Shown piece after piece: positions 1 through 6,702 of a stretch of 64,000 nt of DNA. This stretch comes from a virus, in IMG/VR virus record IMGVR_UViG_3300009103_000004, positions 103,190 through 167,189 of that record. The stretch is one strand, 5' to 3'. Position numbers and translations under genes: made by a program. The notes under the pieces are model-generated. The model saw only the letters and a program-made list of their open reading frames with translations. It searched no databases and was not told where the DNA came from. How positions within the stretch are numbered: the stretch's first letter is position 1; each line of letters opens with the position of its first letter.

Positions 1-36
1 TTGTCAGTACCCATATTGTGTTTTGTTTCATTGTAT

Positions 37-561
37 TTAGTGAATGTGAAAAGCCCCTAAACGTAGGAAGCTTATGAATTTACGTATGTAGTCTTTACTC
101 TCTTTCCCTGAAAACTCAATAGCCAACGCATGTTGAGCACCTGAAATTACTCCAGATCTATGTTTTTTATACTTCTCGTTATCTTTACCCAAACTAACAG
201 AACCATCTTTGTTGGCCCCGGGTATTGGGACCTCAAAATCCGGTATATCATCTAGGGCGTCTTCCAAAGCCTTTGCCATATTACTGGCATCTTTCTCAGT
301 TACAACCTGTCCGCTGTTACTGTCATAGTGACCATCCCAGTCTACAACCTCCTTACAATGTATGGCGTAATCCTCATCTGATATGTCATGCTCCTTAGCC
401 TCTTCTTCAGACATCGCCAATACCTCTGTTCCTAATGGTTTCCAACCATACTTTGCTGCCAGCACTAAAATAGGTGACCACCCCCATATGTTCCAACGGA
501 AGTAGTTATCATCCTCTTTATCTGACTTAGACTCATCTACTGTATATAGGTCATACCCCAT
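37..561 (-). CDS. Hypothetical protein, MGYDLYTV / YFRWNIWGW family
   Basis: About 174 residues, function unknown. The reading frame is open further upstream, but the ATG at 561 (MGYDLYTV) is preferred because AAGGAG lies just ahead of it. The N-terminal pattern MGYDLY followed by YFRWNIWGWSPI resembles short proteins I recall from phages and bacteria (from memory, not a search). The rest is acidic, with a basic C terminus. It is divergent from the secreted-protein cassette at 638, sharing a short control region. Confidence 0.8.
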   Translation of the reverse strand: MGYDLYTVDESKSDKEDDNYFRWNIWGWSPILVLAAKYGWKPLGTEVLAMSEEEAKEHDISDEDYAIHCKEVVDWDGHYDSNSGQVVTEKDASNMAKALEDALDDIPDFEVPIPGANKDGSVSLGKDNEKYKKHRSGVISGAQHALAIEFSGKESKDYIRKFISFLRLGAFHIH

Positions 562-580
562 ATTATGCAATTTCTCCTTC

Positions 581-603
581 TTATGTGTTATGTGTTTATG
601 AAG
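581..603 (+). promoter_or_regulatory. Promoter-like motif, plus strand
   Basis: The plus strand reads TGTGTTATGTG followed by TTTATG, matching the promoter-like motif found repeatedly on the minus strand (TGTGTTATATA-N-TTATG). It lies about 40-55 nt before the start codon at 638, the same spacing as at the minus-strand copies. It falls in the 5' leader of the divergent gene ending its start at 561. Confidence 0.5.
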
Positions 604-637
604 AACAATATATCTACTAACTAAAAACAACAAAACT

Positions 638-1126
638 ATGAAAACTATAAATATAATATTCTTCTCTTTGTTTCTTATAACAAACGCTTTGGTGGCAAAA
701 CCAACAACCTTTCTGACAGAGATAAACGATCACGCAAGTGAACCGGATCTCAGAAAGAAAATCGTTGGATACCGCGACTTAGGCGTGTCTGGTAATAATC
801 GTTGTTTCTTGATAGCAACAAGCATTTCCGGATGGACCGCCTCAAAGGCACACCTCGCCATGGGCGTAAATCACCTACTCTTCGAGAAGGTTGAATTACG
901 TCTCGTAAATGGTAAATGGACCGTGCACAAACGGTGGTTCCACCCGGTAGTAAAGGGCCGTAAGACGCCTTATCTAAACTCTTCAATTTGGTACGCCGAC
1001 CTCACCGAGCATAACACCCTGAAGTTCAGGGATGATGCGAGGAAGTTGGTAACCGATTGGATGGACTATTTAAGGTTAGTCTACAACCCGATGCTAATTG
1101 CAATTGAAACAAGCAACGTAATATAA
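638..1126 (+). CDS. Secreted hypothetical protein with signal peptide
   Basis: 162 residues. It begins with a short basic stretch and a hydrophobic core ending in NALVA, a good Sec signal peptide with probable cleavage after about residue 20. The mature part has no domain I recognise; it is rich in aromatic and basic residues and has two cysteines. One of very few plus-strand genes. It is followed 2 nt later by a 48-aa membrane peptide and then a terminator, so the two form a small operon. An envelope-directed role such as host takeover, exclusion or lysis is possible but unproven. Confidence 0.75.
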   Translation: MKTINIIFFSLFLITNALVAKPTTFLTEINDHASEPDLRKKIVGYRDLGVSGNNRCFLIATSISGWTASKAHLAMGVNHLLFEKVELRLVNGKWTVHKRWFHPVVKGRKTPYLNSSIWYADLTEHNTLKFRDDARKLVTDWMDYLRLVYNPMLIAIETSNVI

Positions 1127-1128
1127 CC

Positions 1129-1275
1129 ATGGACATATTCGAAACAAAACCGTGGCATAGCTTCCAATGGCATGATCATTTGTGGCTGCTAATACCAGCC
1201 ATAATATTATTAATGCCGTGGTGGGCGCCAAAGCTAAGCGACTTAATCTACTGGCTTAAAAACCGGAAGAGCTAG
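1129..1275 (+). CDS. Small single-pass membrane protein (48 aa)
   Basis: Starts 2 nt after the stop of the secreted protein. The peptide has a polar N terminus (MDIFETKPWH), a hydrophobic segment around residues 18-32 (LWLLIPAIILLMPWW) and a basic C terminus (LKNRKS), the usual inner-membrane topology for a one-helix protein. Tight coupling to the upstream gene and a terminator immediately downstream support it as real. Function unknown; holin-like or exclusion roles are speculation. Confidence 0.65.
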   Translation: MDIFETKPWHSFQWHDHLWLLIPAIILLMPWWAPKLSDLIYWLKNRKS

Positions 1276-1285
1276 TCGCCAAACA

Positions 1286-1331
1286 AAGAGAAGGTCCTGA
1301 AAGGGGGTAAACAAATACACCTTCTCTTTTA
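1286..1331 (+). terminator. Hairpin terminator of the 638-1275 operon
   Basis: AGAGAAGGT pairs with ACCTTCTCT across a roughly 23-nt loop and is followed by TTTT. It also sits just downstream of the minus-strand gene ending at 1340 and has an upstream A-rich flank, so it may act in both directions. Confidence 0.7.
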
Positions 1332-1339
1332 CCTAACAA

Positions 1340-1684
1340 CTAAGATTTTGATATGTTCTTGTTAAACTTAAGTAGCCCCGAATCAGTGATTACCTTGTCC
1401 ACTACGAGAGTCATGGTACTAAGTATGTCACCTTGTGCCTCTTGCTGCTTATCATTAATGTCAGCTTGAGCGCTAACAAAATTACTCATTGCAAGAGTTC
1501 CGATACCCAGCTCCTTGACTACAGTAGTCAGGGATTTGTTTAGGGTATCCATTTTTTTATCTATCTGCTCACTCAGCTGAACTTGACGCTCCATCAACTG
1601 GATCATCTGTTCCATCATCTGAGTGGGTCCCACTGTCTGTGGGTAGTTTATTACGTTCCCCGATTCGTCTGTTATTATTTCCAT
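1340..1684 (-). CDS. Coiled-coil hypothetical protein (114 aa)
   Basis: No family recognised. Residues 20-60 are a heptad-like helix (MMEQMIQLMERQVQLSEQ, IDKKMDTLNKSL), so it probably oligomerises. Its first 39 codons overlap the C-terminal part of the 79-aa gene (1569-1808) in another frame, an unusually large overlap. Either both are translated, or ribosomes shift frame between them; see findings. Confidence 0.7.
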   Translation of the reverse strand: MEIITDESGNVINYPQTVGPTQMMEQMIQLMERQVQLSEQIDKKMDTLNKSLTTVVKELGIGTLAMSNFVSAQADINDKQQEAQGDILSTMTLVVDKVITDSGLLKFNKNISKS

Positions 1685-1808
1685 CTTCTTCTAGTATTGT
1701 TATTAATTTATCTAACCTGTCACTAATAGAATCTAGTGACTGTACCAATCTAGGTAGCGTTCCCTCGTAGAACTGAACGCCCCTGCTTGTTTCGTGGAAT
1801 TGAATCAT
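1569..1808 (-). CDS. Small helical hypothetical protein (79 aa)
   Basis: The N-terminal half (ETSRGVQFYEGTLPRL, then a helix DSISDRLDKLITILEED) looks like a folded phage protein, whereas the C-terminal 35 residues are low complexity (SGTHSDDGTDD) and lie entirely in the overlap with the next gene. This asymmetry suggests that the true product ends early or changes frame into the coiled-coil protein. Confidence 0.6.
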   Translation of the reverse strand: MIQFHETSRGVQFYEGTLPRLVQSLDSISDRLDKLITILEEDGNNNRRIGERNKLPTDSGTHSDDGTDDPVDGASSSAE

Positions 1809-1814
1809 AAAAAA

Positions 1815-1885
1815 TGGTGGAGGTGGGCAGATTCGAACTGCCGTACCATTATCGCACGGACAATGGTCGAAACCGATTCACCCCC
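1815..1885 (-). ncRNA. tmRNA-like tRNA domain lacking an mRNA-like domain
   Basis: Read on the minus strand, a 7-bp acceptor (GGGGGTG with CACCTCC) carries a G3-U70 wobble, discriminator A73 and an encoded CCA, which are the alanine identity elements shared by tRNA-Ala and tmRNA. After the acceptor comes AATCGGTTTCGAC, which matches the conserved tmRNA 5' segment (GG-TTCGAC) in place of a normal D-stem. Next is a 9-bp helix ACCATTGTC/GATAATGGT closed by only CGTGC, then a T-arm GGCAG-TTCGAAT-CTGCC. The helix occupies the place of tmRNA helix P2, but no pseudoknots or tag reading frame follow. No anticodon arm of normal geometry can be drawn. The structure reading is direct; function is inference. 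Confidence 0.75.
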
Positions 1886-2253
1886 ACAATGTTAATAAGT
1901 TTAGCTCTTGTACGCCTAGCGTCCTCAAGCGCCCTGTTATAAGTTAGGCGTTTCTTACCAAGTTTCCAAACCCAACCTGTTGGGTGTTGCAAGTATGTTG
2001 CGCCATTCTCCCGAAATGTCCCTGCCCAAAACGGGAGGACAAAACATTTGGATAAGGATACCACCTCTTTGTGGTCTTCATACTTTCTCTTAAACCTAAG
2101 CTCTGGTGCCTTACAGGTACCGTCAGCTAGAAACTCTATAATCTCAACACCTAAGTCTACTCTTGGGTAATCACGTAGCTGCACGTGCCTGTACCTGCTT
2201 CCCACCGCTAATGATCTAGTCCCATCTACAATATTAATTATTTTATCATGCAT
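1849..2253 (-). CDS. Hypothetical protein (134 aa)
   Basis: No domain recognised; a basic protein with several aromatic residues (HPTGWVWKLGKKRLTYNRALEDARR). Its last dozen codons overlap the 5' half of the tmRNA-like RNA on the same strand, so the RNA could be cut out of the 3' end of this transcript. A strong promoter-like motif lies about 50 nt ahead of the start codon. Confidence 0.7.
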   Translation of the reverse strand: MHDKIINIVDGTRSLAVGSRYRHVQLRDYPRVDLGVEIIEFLADGTCKAPELRFKRKYEDHKEVVSLSKCFVLPFWAGTFRENGATYLQHPTGWVWKLGKKRLTYNRALEDARRTRAKLINIVGVNRFRPLSVR

Positions 2254-2297
2254 CTTGTCCTTGTCTGATAGTTATACATATATGTAGGATAATCCCT

Positions 2298-2316
2298 ACA
2301 ATTATATATAACACAA
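2298..2316 (-). promoter_or_regulatory. Promoter-like motif upstream of 2253
   Basis: Minus strand reads CTTGTGTTATATATAATTG, a close match to the motif repeated in this window. It lies about 50 nt ahead of the start at 2253 and would drive that gene and the tmRNA-like RNA. The remaining bases to 2382 show an A-run but no clear hairpin. Confidence 0.6.
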
Positions 2317-2382
2317 GATGCTAATTAGTTCTACTGATTAATAGGTAAAAAAAATTATTTAAATTGGGACTAGGGCCCCCTT

Positions 2383-2997
2383 CTATTCATATCCCTTAAA
2401 ATCTGCAGGAGATAGTTTTCTTACAAGTTCCTTACCAGTAACCTTGTCCAAGTAAGTAACATTTGGAAAGCTTCCGGGTCCGAATGCATTGGATGATGTG
2501 GGTGTATGGCCCTCATCAACTAGCTTCAAAAAAGTTTTTCTAGCAGGGCCTTCGACATAAGTATTCGCAAAATCCTTCTGCCATTCGCCAAAATGCTTTC
2601 TACTCATAACGCCGGTCGCAACATTACCATATGACTTACCAAGCATTGGACCGCGCATTGCTGCTTTGGGGTCTTTTAAGTAGTCATCATAGGTGCTAAA
2701 AAATTTTCTCATCCCACTAGGATTAAGTCTCTTAGCCTCGTTATACCAAGGGTTAACAGGCTGTTCTTTGCTAACATTCCCTAGAGAGAGCGGTTTCTTT
2801 GGCATTTGCCCAACCTTAGGAACAGATCTCCTAACATTAGGAACAGGTCTTACAATAGCAGAAGATTCTGGATGTTTAAATGATTTTGGTATTGGAGGAG
2901 GAGCTACAGCTCGTGGCTTTAACTTGGGGCGTACCTTGGGCTTTATTCTGGGAACAGCTTCCTTAACCAGCCAATACTTTTCCTTGTTGGTCATCAA
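2383..2997 (-). CDS. NKEKY-tagged protein, Pro/Arg-rich (204 aa)
   Basis: Residues 1-14 carry the shared tag (TNKEKYWLVKEA), followed directly by the basic proline-rich module VPRIKPKVRPKLKP. Residues 80-95 contain a third shared element (RLNPSGMRKF). The remainder is soluble-looking with no recognised fold. It is the last gene of the tagged block and overlaps the preceding gene by 4 nt. Likely a virion protein by analogy within the family; no enzymatic motif is visible. Confidence 0.8.
   Translation of the reverse strand: MMTNKEKYWLVKEAVPRIKPKVRPKLKPRAVAPPPIPKSFKHPESSAIVRPVPNVRRSVPKVGQMPKKPLSLGNVSKEQPVNPWYNEAKRLNPSGMRKFFSTYDDYLKDPKAAMRGPMLGKSYGNVATGVMSRKHFGEWQKDFANTYVEGPARKTFLKLVDEGHTPTSSNAFGPGSFPNVTYLDKVTGKELVRKLSPADFKGYE
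2956..2994 (-). other. NKEKY N-terminal tag copy 1
   Basis: Encodes TNKEKYWLVKEA. The nucleotides also resemble the other copies (the AAGTATTGGCTGGTTAAGGAAGC pattern recurs nearly unchanged at 3700-3738), pointing to a common module rather than chance convergence. Confidence 0.75.
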
Positions 2998-3419
2998 CCA
3001 CCTGTGTAATGCGGAAATTGATTTCCAAGAAGTTTCTTTAGTTTCTCACTCTGAGCAGATGAGTCTAAAGTTCCCCAAGACCCAGTACCATATCTTTTAT
3101 TGTAGCTATCTATTGCAGAACGACCAGCAGCGTTGGCTCTATCCTGCTGCCACTTAGCTCTCCCGGTAAGTGGAGGAGGAGCGGGAGCTGGGATCGACAC
3201 GTTTACTGGAGGAACTGGAGGAGGAGATCCAACTGGTGGTTTTTTAGAAACATTACCGGGATTGTGTGGTACAGTTGGCTTAACTACCTTTCCCTTGGCG
3301 GGTGGTGCTATTTGAGCTCCACTGGCAGAATCAAATGTCCCATACGAATCAGAGTATGATCCAGACGTTGAGTTAGACTCAGCTAACTTTACTAAAAAAT
3401 ATTTCTCTTTATTGTTCAT
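2994..3419 (-). CDS. NKEKY-tagged low-complexity protein (141 aa)
   Basis: Begins MNNKEKYFLVKLA, then a Ser/Gly/Asp-rich stretch and proline-rich linkers (GSPPPVPPVN, PAPAPPPLTG), so residues 14-90 are probably disordered. A short charged C-terminal region follows (KWQQDRANAAGRSAID). The stop overlaps the next start by 4 nt. No catalytic motif. Same tag class as its neighbours, so it probably shares their destination. Confidence 0.8.
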   Translation of the reverse strand: MNNKEKYFLVKLAESNSTSGSYSDSYGTFDSASGAQIAPPAKGKVVKPTVPHNPGNVSKKPPVGSPPPVPPVNVSIPAPAPPPLTGRAKWQQDRANAAGRSAIDSYNKRYGTGSWGTLDSSAQSEKLKKLLGNQFPHYTGG

Positions 3420-3429
3420 AGTTATTTGT

Positions 3430-3738
3430 TCATTTCAGACCGCCAGAAGCAGCTAATATCCCGGCCAAGGCAGCAGGTATCATAGCAGCTTGGTAGGGGT
3501 TCATTTGAAATGGGTTTACGTATTCCCACCAGTTATCTCGTTTTCGCGTAGTAAAGAATCCATCTTCTCCCCGTTGTCTGATGTCTCTAACTTCCTTCTT
3601 ATATTCTGACATTGGCTCGCAATACGTACCATCTTCCTTTTCAACACACCAACGTTCAGGAACTTCTCTCTTGGGATCTGGTTCCTGAATCCCAAAAAAA
3701 GCTTCCTTAACCAGCCAATATTTCTCTTTGTTGTTCAT
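3430..3738 (-). CDS. NKEKY-tagged protein with C-terminal hydrophobic segment (102 aa)
   Basis: Begins MNNKEKYWLVKEA, has a charged middle with a CxxxDGTYC pair of cysteines, and ends in a hydrophobic stretch (MIPAALAGILAASGG) that could be a membrane helix. A Shine-Dalgarno GGAGTAA precedes the ATG. Unknown function; tag plus C-terminal membrane segment fits a small virion-delivered membrane protein, as an inference. Confidence 0.8.
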   Translation of the reverse strand: MNNKEKYWLVKEAFFGIQEPDPKREVPERWCVEKEDGTYCEPMSEYKKEVRDIRQRGEDGFFTTRKRDNWWEYVNPFQMNPYQAAMIPAALAGILAASGGLK

Positions 3739-3740
3739 GG

Positions 3741-4082
3741 TTACTCCTTTCCTTCCTCAGAATTAAGATATTCTAAATTAGCTATATCCTGTTCTGTAAG
3801 TTCTTCGCCTCTCTTTTTCTTAGCCTCTAGGTCTTTCTTTTGTTTTTTTGCTCTTCCGCCTAAAGGTCCCGTAGTATGAAGGGGAGCATAAGCACCTATT
3901 GACGCGCCAGGCATAAAAAGAGACATTAAAGTAGCGTAAGCCCGAACCTTATCCTTATTAAAAGGCTTGGCATTAGGTCCACGCATTCTAGCTACCAAGC
4001 CGGGGTGTTTGATGCCACGCTCTTCCCAGGATTTATATTCCTTTGCAGTTTTGAATAGAAAATATTTCTCTTTGTTACTCAT
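3741..4082 (-). CDS. NKEKY-tagged protein (113 aa)
   Basis: Begins MSNKEKYFLFKTA, the most diverged tag in this block (F for V, T before A). A basic region follows, then a short hydrophobic stretch (LMSLFMPGASIGAYAP) near residues 53-68, and a highly charged coiled C terminus (KKQKKDLEAKKKRGEEL). No family recognised. Confidence 0.8.
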   Translation of the reverse strand: MSNKEKYFLFKTAKEYKSWEERGIKHPGLVARMRGPNAKPFNKDKVRAYATLMSLFMPGASIGAYAPLHTTGPLGGRAKKQKKDLEAKKKRGEELTEQDIANLEYLNSEEGKE

Positions 4083-4085
4083 CAG

Positions 4086-4631
4086 TTACATTATAGACGC
4101 TCGAAAAGCTTTCAACTTCTCGTTCGCAGTTTGCTCTCGTATCCATTCAAGATTCTTTCTCCGATGCTCTATATACTCTCTTCTCTCTTCTTCAGTAGGT
4201 GGCTCGTGTCCACGTCGTGCCCTCCAGTCATCAAGATCCTTGGTTTCAGAAATATTCTTTTCGTAAACCTCCAACAATCTACCCAAATCCTTCCTATCAA
4301 AACTAGGTGCGCCTACCCTTCCTTCCAAGAAATCATCTGGCGAATTATGAGTACCCTCAATCATACGATCCTCTAAAAGACGATTGACCAATTCTTTGTC
4401 GGTCTCCCCCCAAAACTTATACCAAGGCCGATCTTCCCCATGCATCATCTCATGCACCAAAGGACCTTCAGTCCCCTTATCCCCCAGCCATCCTGTTACG
4501 TTATACTTGTCAGCAGCATCTCCACCCTCAGTTAATCGAATGTCATCAGGAGTGAGCTCTCTATCGTATCCGGCAATACCCAAGCCCATACCAGCTAACT
4601 TAACCAAATAATATTTCTCTTTGTTATTCAT
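4086..4631 (-). CDS. NKEKY-tagged putative zinc metallopeptidase (181 aa)
   Basis: Begins MNNKEKYYLVKLA. Residues 58-65 read LVHEMMHG, an exact HExxH zinc-binding and catalytic motif (H60, E61, H64) in a hydrophobic context typical of zincin peptidases. A downstream acidic residue could be the third ligand but cannot be assigned by eye. The C-terminal half is strongly charged and helical. It is the only gene in the tagged block with a visible catalytic motif. It might process virion proteins or act on a host target after delivery; the motif is seen, the role is inferred. Confidence 0.7.
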   Translation of the reverse strand: MNNKEKYYLVKLAGMGLGIAGYDRELTPDDIRLTEGGDAADKYNVTGWLGDKGTEGPLVHEMMHGEDRPWYKFWGETDKELVNRLLEDRMIEGTHNSPDDFLEGRVGAPSFDRKDLGRLLEVYEKNISETKDLDDWRARRGHEPPTEEERREYIEHRRKNLEWIREQTANEKLKAFRASIM

Positions 4632-4818
4632 TTTCTATTTTAATTAAAAAACAACCTATGTTCTTACTTAGCTGTGTAACTCGTTCCAGAGCTTCTTCTT
4701 TTTTCTTACCCCGCATTTTTTTAGCTTCCTCATAAAGGTCCAGTATAAAGTCATTAGTTATCTTATGTTTAACCACGCCAACTACTTTATCTTCCTTACT
4801 CAAGGTGACTGATTCCAT
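4624..4818 (-). CDS. Small untagged hypothetical protein (64 aa)
   Basis: A 64-residue charged protein with no tag, one of the few exceptions in this block. It has a short helix rich in Lys/Glu (YEEAKKMRGKKKEEALERV) and ends GCFLIKIENE. Its ATG abuts the stop of the upstream gene and its end overlaps the next start by 8 nt, so it is translationally coupled on both sides. Confidence 0.75.
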   Translation of the reverse strand: MESVTLSKEDKVVGVVKHKITNDFILDLYEEAKKMRGKKKEEALERVTQLSKNIGCFLIKIENE

Positions 4819-5546
4819 TAAGGGTTATACTTACTAGAGGTACTAGGAGAATATATATCCCTAAGCGCACCAGACATAGGACCCTCTTCAGCCCAGCCTC
4901 GTTGGAACTCAAGGTCGTCAAGGTCGTCATAAACAGAACCAGGTCTTTTATTGCTCCTAGCCCAGGGAGGTGCGTCGTCGGATATGCCAGTCGGACGTTT
5001 ACCACTTAGAGACCTCTGATAATCTGCCCATCCTGGAGACATAGCAGTCGGTATGGGGTCGCCGGGCTTCCAGAGAGGTGGAGGGTCTTTGGGGAATACG
5101 GGTTTTTTGGGAGTCCGCTTAGTCTTAGGAGCACCAGTTATAGGACTAGTTCCTTTACTTCCTCCTGAAGGAGGACTTTTCCAAGTCGCCTGTGGGGTTC
5201 CAAATCTTTTAAGTTCCGTTTCATTCGGAAACCATTTTCTCATAAATAGCTCTCTTTGTTGTTCGAGAGGCGAATTTCCGCGTAATTCTCTATCGAGAGA
5301 CTTCGGCTTAGCTGTCACCTCTTTTTGTTTACCAGTTATAGGACTAGTTCCTTTACTTCCTCCTGAAGGATTTGTAACGGCTGCTGTTTGCTTGCCTGAT
5401 GGTGGCTTGGACTTAATAGGAAATACGTCTGTGTCCCTTGGGACTTGTATCGGCTTAGCTAAAACCTTGCTAGGCTTGGGCCTAACCTTAGGTCTAATCT
5501 TAGGTATAGCGTACTTAACCAAATAATATTTCTCTTTGTTGTTCAT
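4818..5546 (-). CDS. NKEKY-tagged Pro/Arg-rich protein with internal repeat (242 aa)
   Basis: Begins MNNKEKYYLVKYA and continues with the basic module IPKIRPKVRPKPSK. An exact 40-bp DNA repeat encodes PSGGSKGTSPITG twice, near residues 60 and 126; the first copy is preceded by VTN, giving the shared TNPS element. Overall rich in Pro, Ser, Lys and probably disordered. Overlaps the preceding gene by 4 nt. No enzymatic motif; a DNA-binding or internal-head role is possible. Confidence 0.8.
   Translation of the reverse strand: MNNKEKYYLVKYAIPKIRPKVRPKPSKVLAKPIQVPRDTDVFPIKSKPPSGKQTAAVTNPSGGSKGTSPITGKQKEVTAKPKSLDRELRGNSPLEQQRELFMRKWFPNETELKRFGTPQATWKSPPSGGSKGTSPITGAPKTKRTPKKPVFPKDPPPLWKPGDPIPTAMSPGWADYQRSLSGKRPTGISDDAPPWARSNKRPGSVYDDLDDLEFQRGWAEEGPMSGALRDIYSPSTSSKYNP
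5133..5172. repeat. 40-bp direct repeat, copy A
   Basis: Identical over about 40 bp with 5331-5370 (starts ACCAGTTATAGGACTAGTTC on the plus strand). Both copies are in frame within the tagged gene and encode the same Gly/Ser-rich linker. Perfect identity points to recent duplication or gene conversion. Confidence 0.85.
5331..5370. repeat. 40-bp direct repeat, copy B
   Basis: Second copy of the repeat at 5133-5172, 198 bp away, in the same frame, so a deletion between copies would remove 66 residues without a frameshift. Confidence 0.85.
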
Positions 5547-6160
5547 TTCCTTGGGGTCATGTTATAGCCTGTTATTTCTTCTTTGTTAGTGGTAAGATTC
5601 GTGTTAATTGGAGTCCCAGTTGCGTAAGTTCTCGTAGGAGCATTTCCAGTCATGGCAAAAGAACCTAACGCTTGTTGCCAAGGACTCTGCGCAGTACCTG
5701 GTTGGTTTGTAGTAATCTGATCCTTAGTTATATTGCCGTTCTGCATCACTGTCTCAGCACTAACATGTTCCCCGAACTGCTTGGCTTGATTGTTCATGCC
5801 TGGTGTAGGATTAGCAGATATTCTATCTCCCATAGTGTTCATGTCTGAGCCATATAAAGAAGTGGTAGCTTTGTTTTGCGCCCAAGTCTTGGCTCCTTGT
5901 GGTGCAAAACTATTCCACATGGTGCCCGCCATACCTACCAGTGGCTGGGCAACCGTATTGAACATAGCGCCAGCTTGCTGTCCAGCTTGCCCAGCTTGCT
6001 GTAATACGTTAGTTGGTTTTTCACTCATTACTCCTGCGGGAGGTCCTGAGAAAGCTGCACCTATCGAGCCTGCAGGATGTTTGAAAAAGTCTCCTACAGA
6101 ATAGTTCTGTTGGTTGGCTAACTTAGTTAAATATAATTTTTCTTTGTTGTTCATATTCAT
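5543..6160 (-). CDS. NKEKY-tagged Ala/Gly/Gln-rich protein (205 aa)
   Basis: Begins MNMNNKEKLYLTKLA; initiation could be at the first or third residue (ATG at 6160 or 6154). The body is rich in Gln, Ala, Gly and Met (QQAGQAGQQAGAMF, GMAGTMWNSF), low in charge, with repeated TTN/NPG turns. No recognised domain. Overlaps both neighbours by 4 nt. Confidence 0.8.
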   Translation of the reverse strand: MNMNNKEKLYLTKLANQQNYSVGDFFKHPAGSIGAAFSGPPAGVMSEKPTNVLQQAGQAGQQAGAMFNTVAQPLVGMAGTMWNSFAPQGAKTWAQNKATTSLYGSDMNTMGDRISANPTPGMNNQAKQFGEHVSAETVMQNGNITKDQITTNQPGTAQSPWQQALGSFAMTGNAPTRTYATGTPINTNLTTNKEEITGYNMTPRK

Positions 6161-6702
6161 CGAGTACTGTTTTGATCCAAAGCACGAGAGTTAGGAAATG
6201 ATCTAGAATCCAGTTGACTTCCTACTACACCGCCAGCACCCATAGCAGCAGGAACAGCAAGAACAGAAGCGGGGATGCCGCCCTTTTGAGCTGCCTGTCC
6301 TGACAAACCTCCGCCAGATGGGTTAAACTTTAGCTCATCAACTACAGAACGAGGTATTACAGGAGCAGTTGTATCCATTTTCTTAGGTGCCTGCAGTTTA
6401 GGTCTGGGGGTTGAAGGCGAAGCTGCTGGCGGAGCTGCTGCTGGAGCTGGCCTCTTAGGCATGGGCATAACGTTTGGTGTCTCTCCCTTTGAAGGATTTG
6501 TAGCAGCTCCTGGTCTCCTACCACTAGAACGAAGATGTTCAAACGAATCTTTGTTCTCACGTACGCGTTTAAGATAATGCTCTAAATGAAGATCTCTATG
6601 ACCAAAGCGTGGGTCAGCCTTAGGCCTTGGGCGAGGATTTGGCCTAACCTTTAACCTAGGAACAGCTTCCTTAACTAAAAAATATTTCTCCTTATTATTC
6701 AT
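6157..6702 (-). CDS. NKEKY-tagged Pro/Arg-rich protein (181 aa)
   Basis: Begins MNNKEKYFLVKEA followed by VPRLKVRPNPRPRPK. The shared element AATNPS occurs near residue 66 and NPSGGGLSG further on. A long proline/alanine linker (MPKRPAPAAAPPAASPSTP) precedes a short hydrophobic stretch (IPASVLAVPAAMGAGGVVG) near residues 145-163. Mosaic composition matches the proteins at 2383 and 4818 and the long protein at 6699. Confidence 0.8.
   Translation of the reverse strand: MNNKEKYFLVKEAVPRLKVRPNPRPRPKADPRFGHRDLHLEHYLKRVRENKDSFEHLRSSGRRPGAATNPSKGETPNVMPMPKRPAPAAAPPAASPSTPRPKLQAPKKMDTTAPVIPRSVVDELKFNPSGGGLSGQAAQKGGIPASVLAVPAAMGAGGVVGSQLDSRSFPNSRALDQNSTR

Noticed and set aside
1815-1885. A full tmRNA with an internal tag message
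   Set aside because: Both tRNA-like ends are contiguous and only 5 nt close helix P2. No tag frame or pseudoknots fit within 71 nt.
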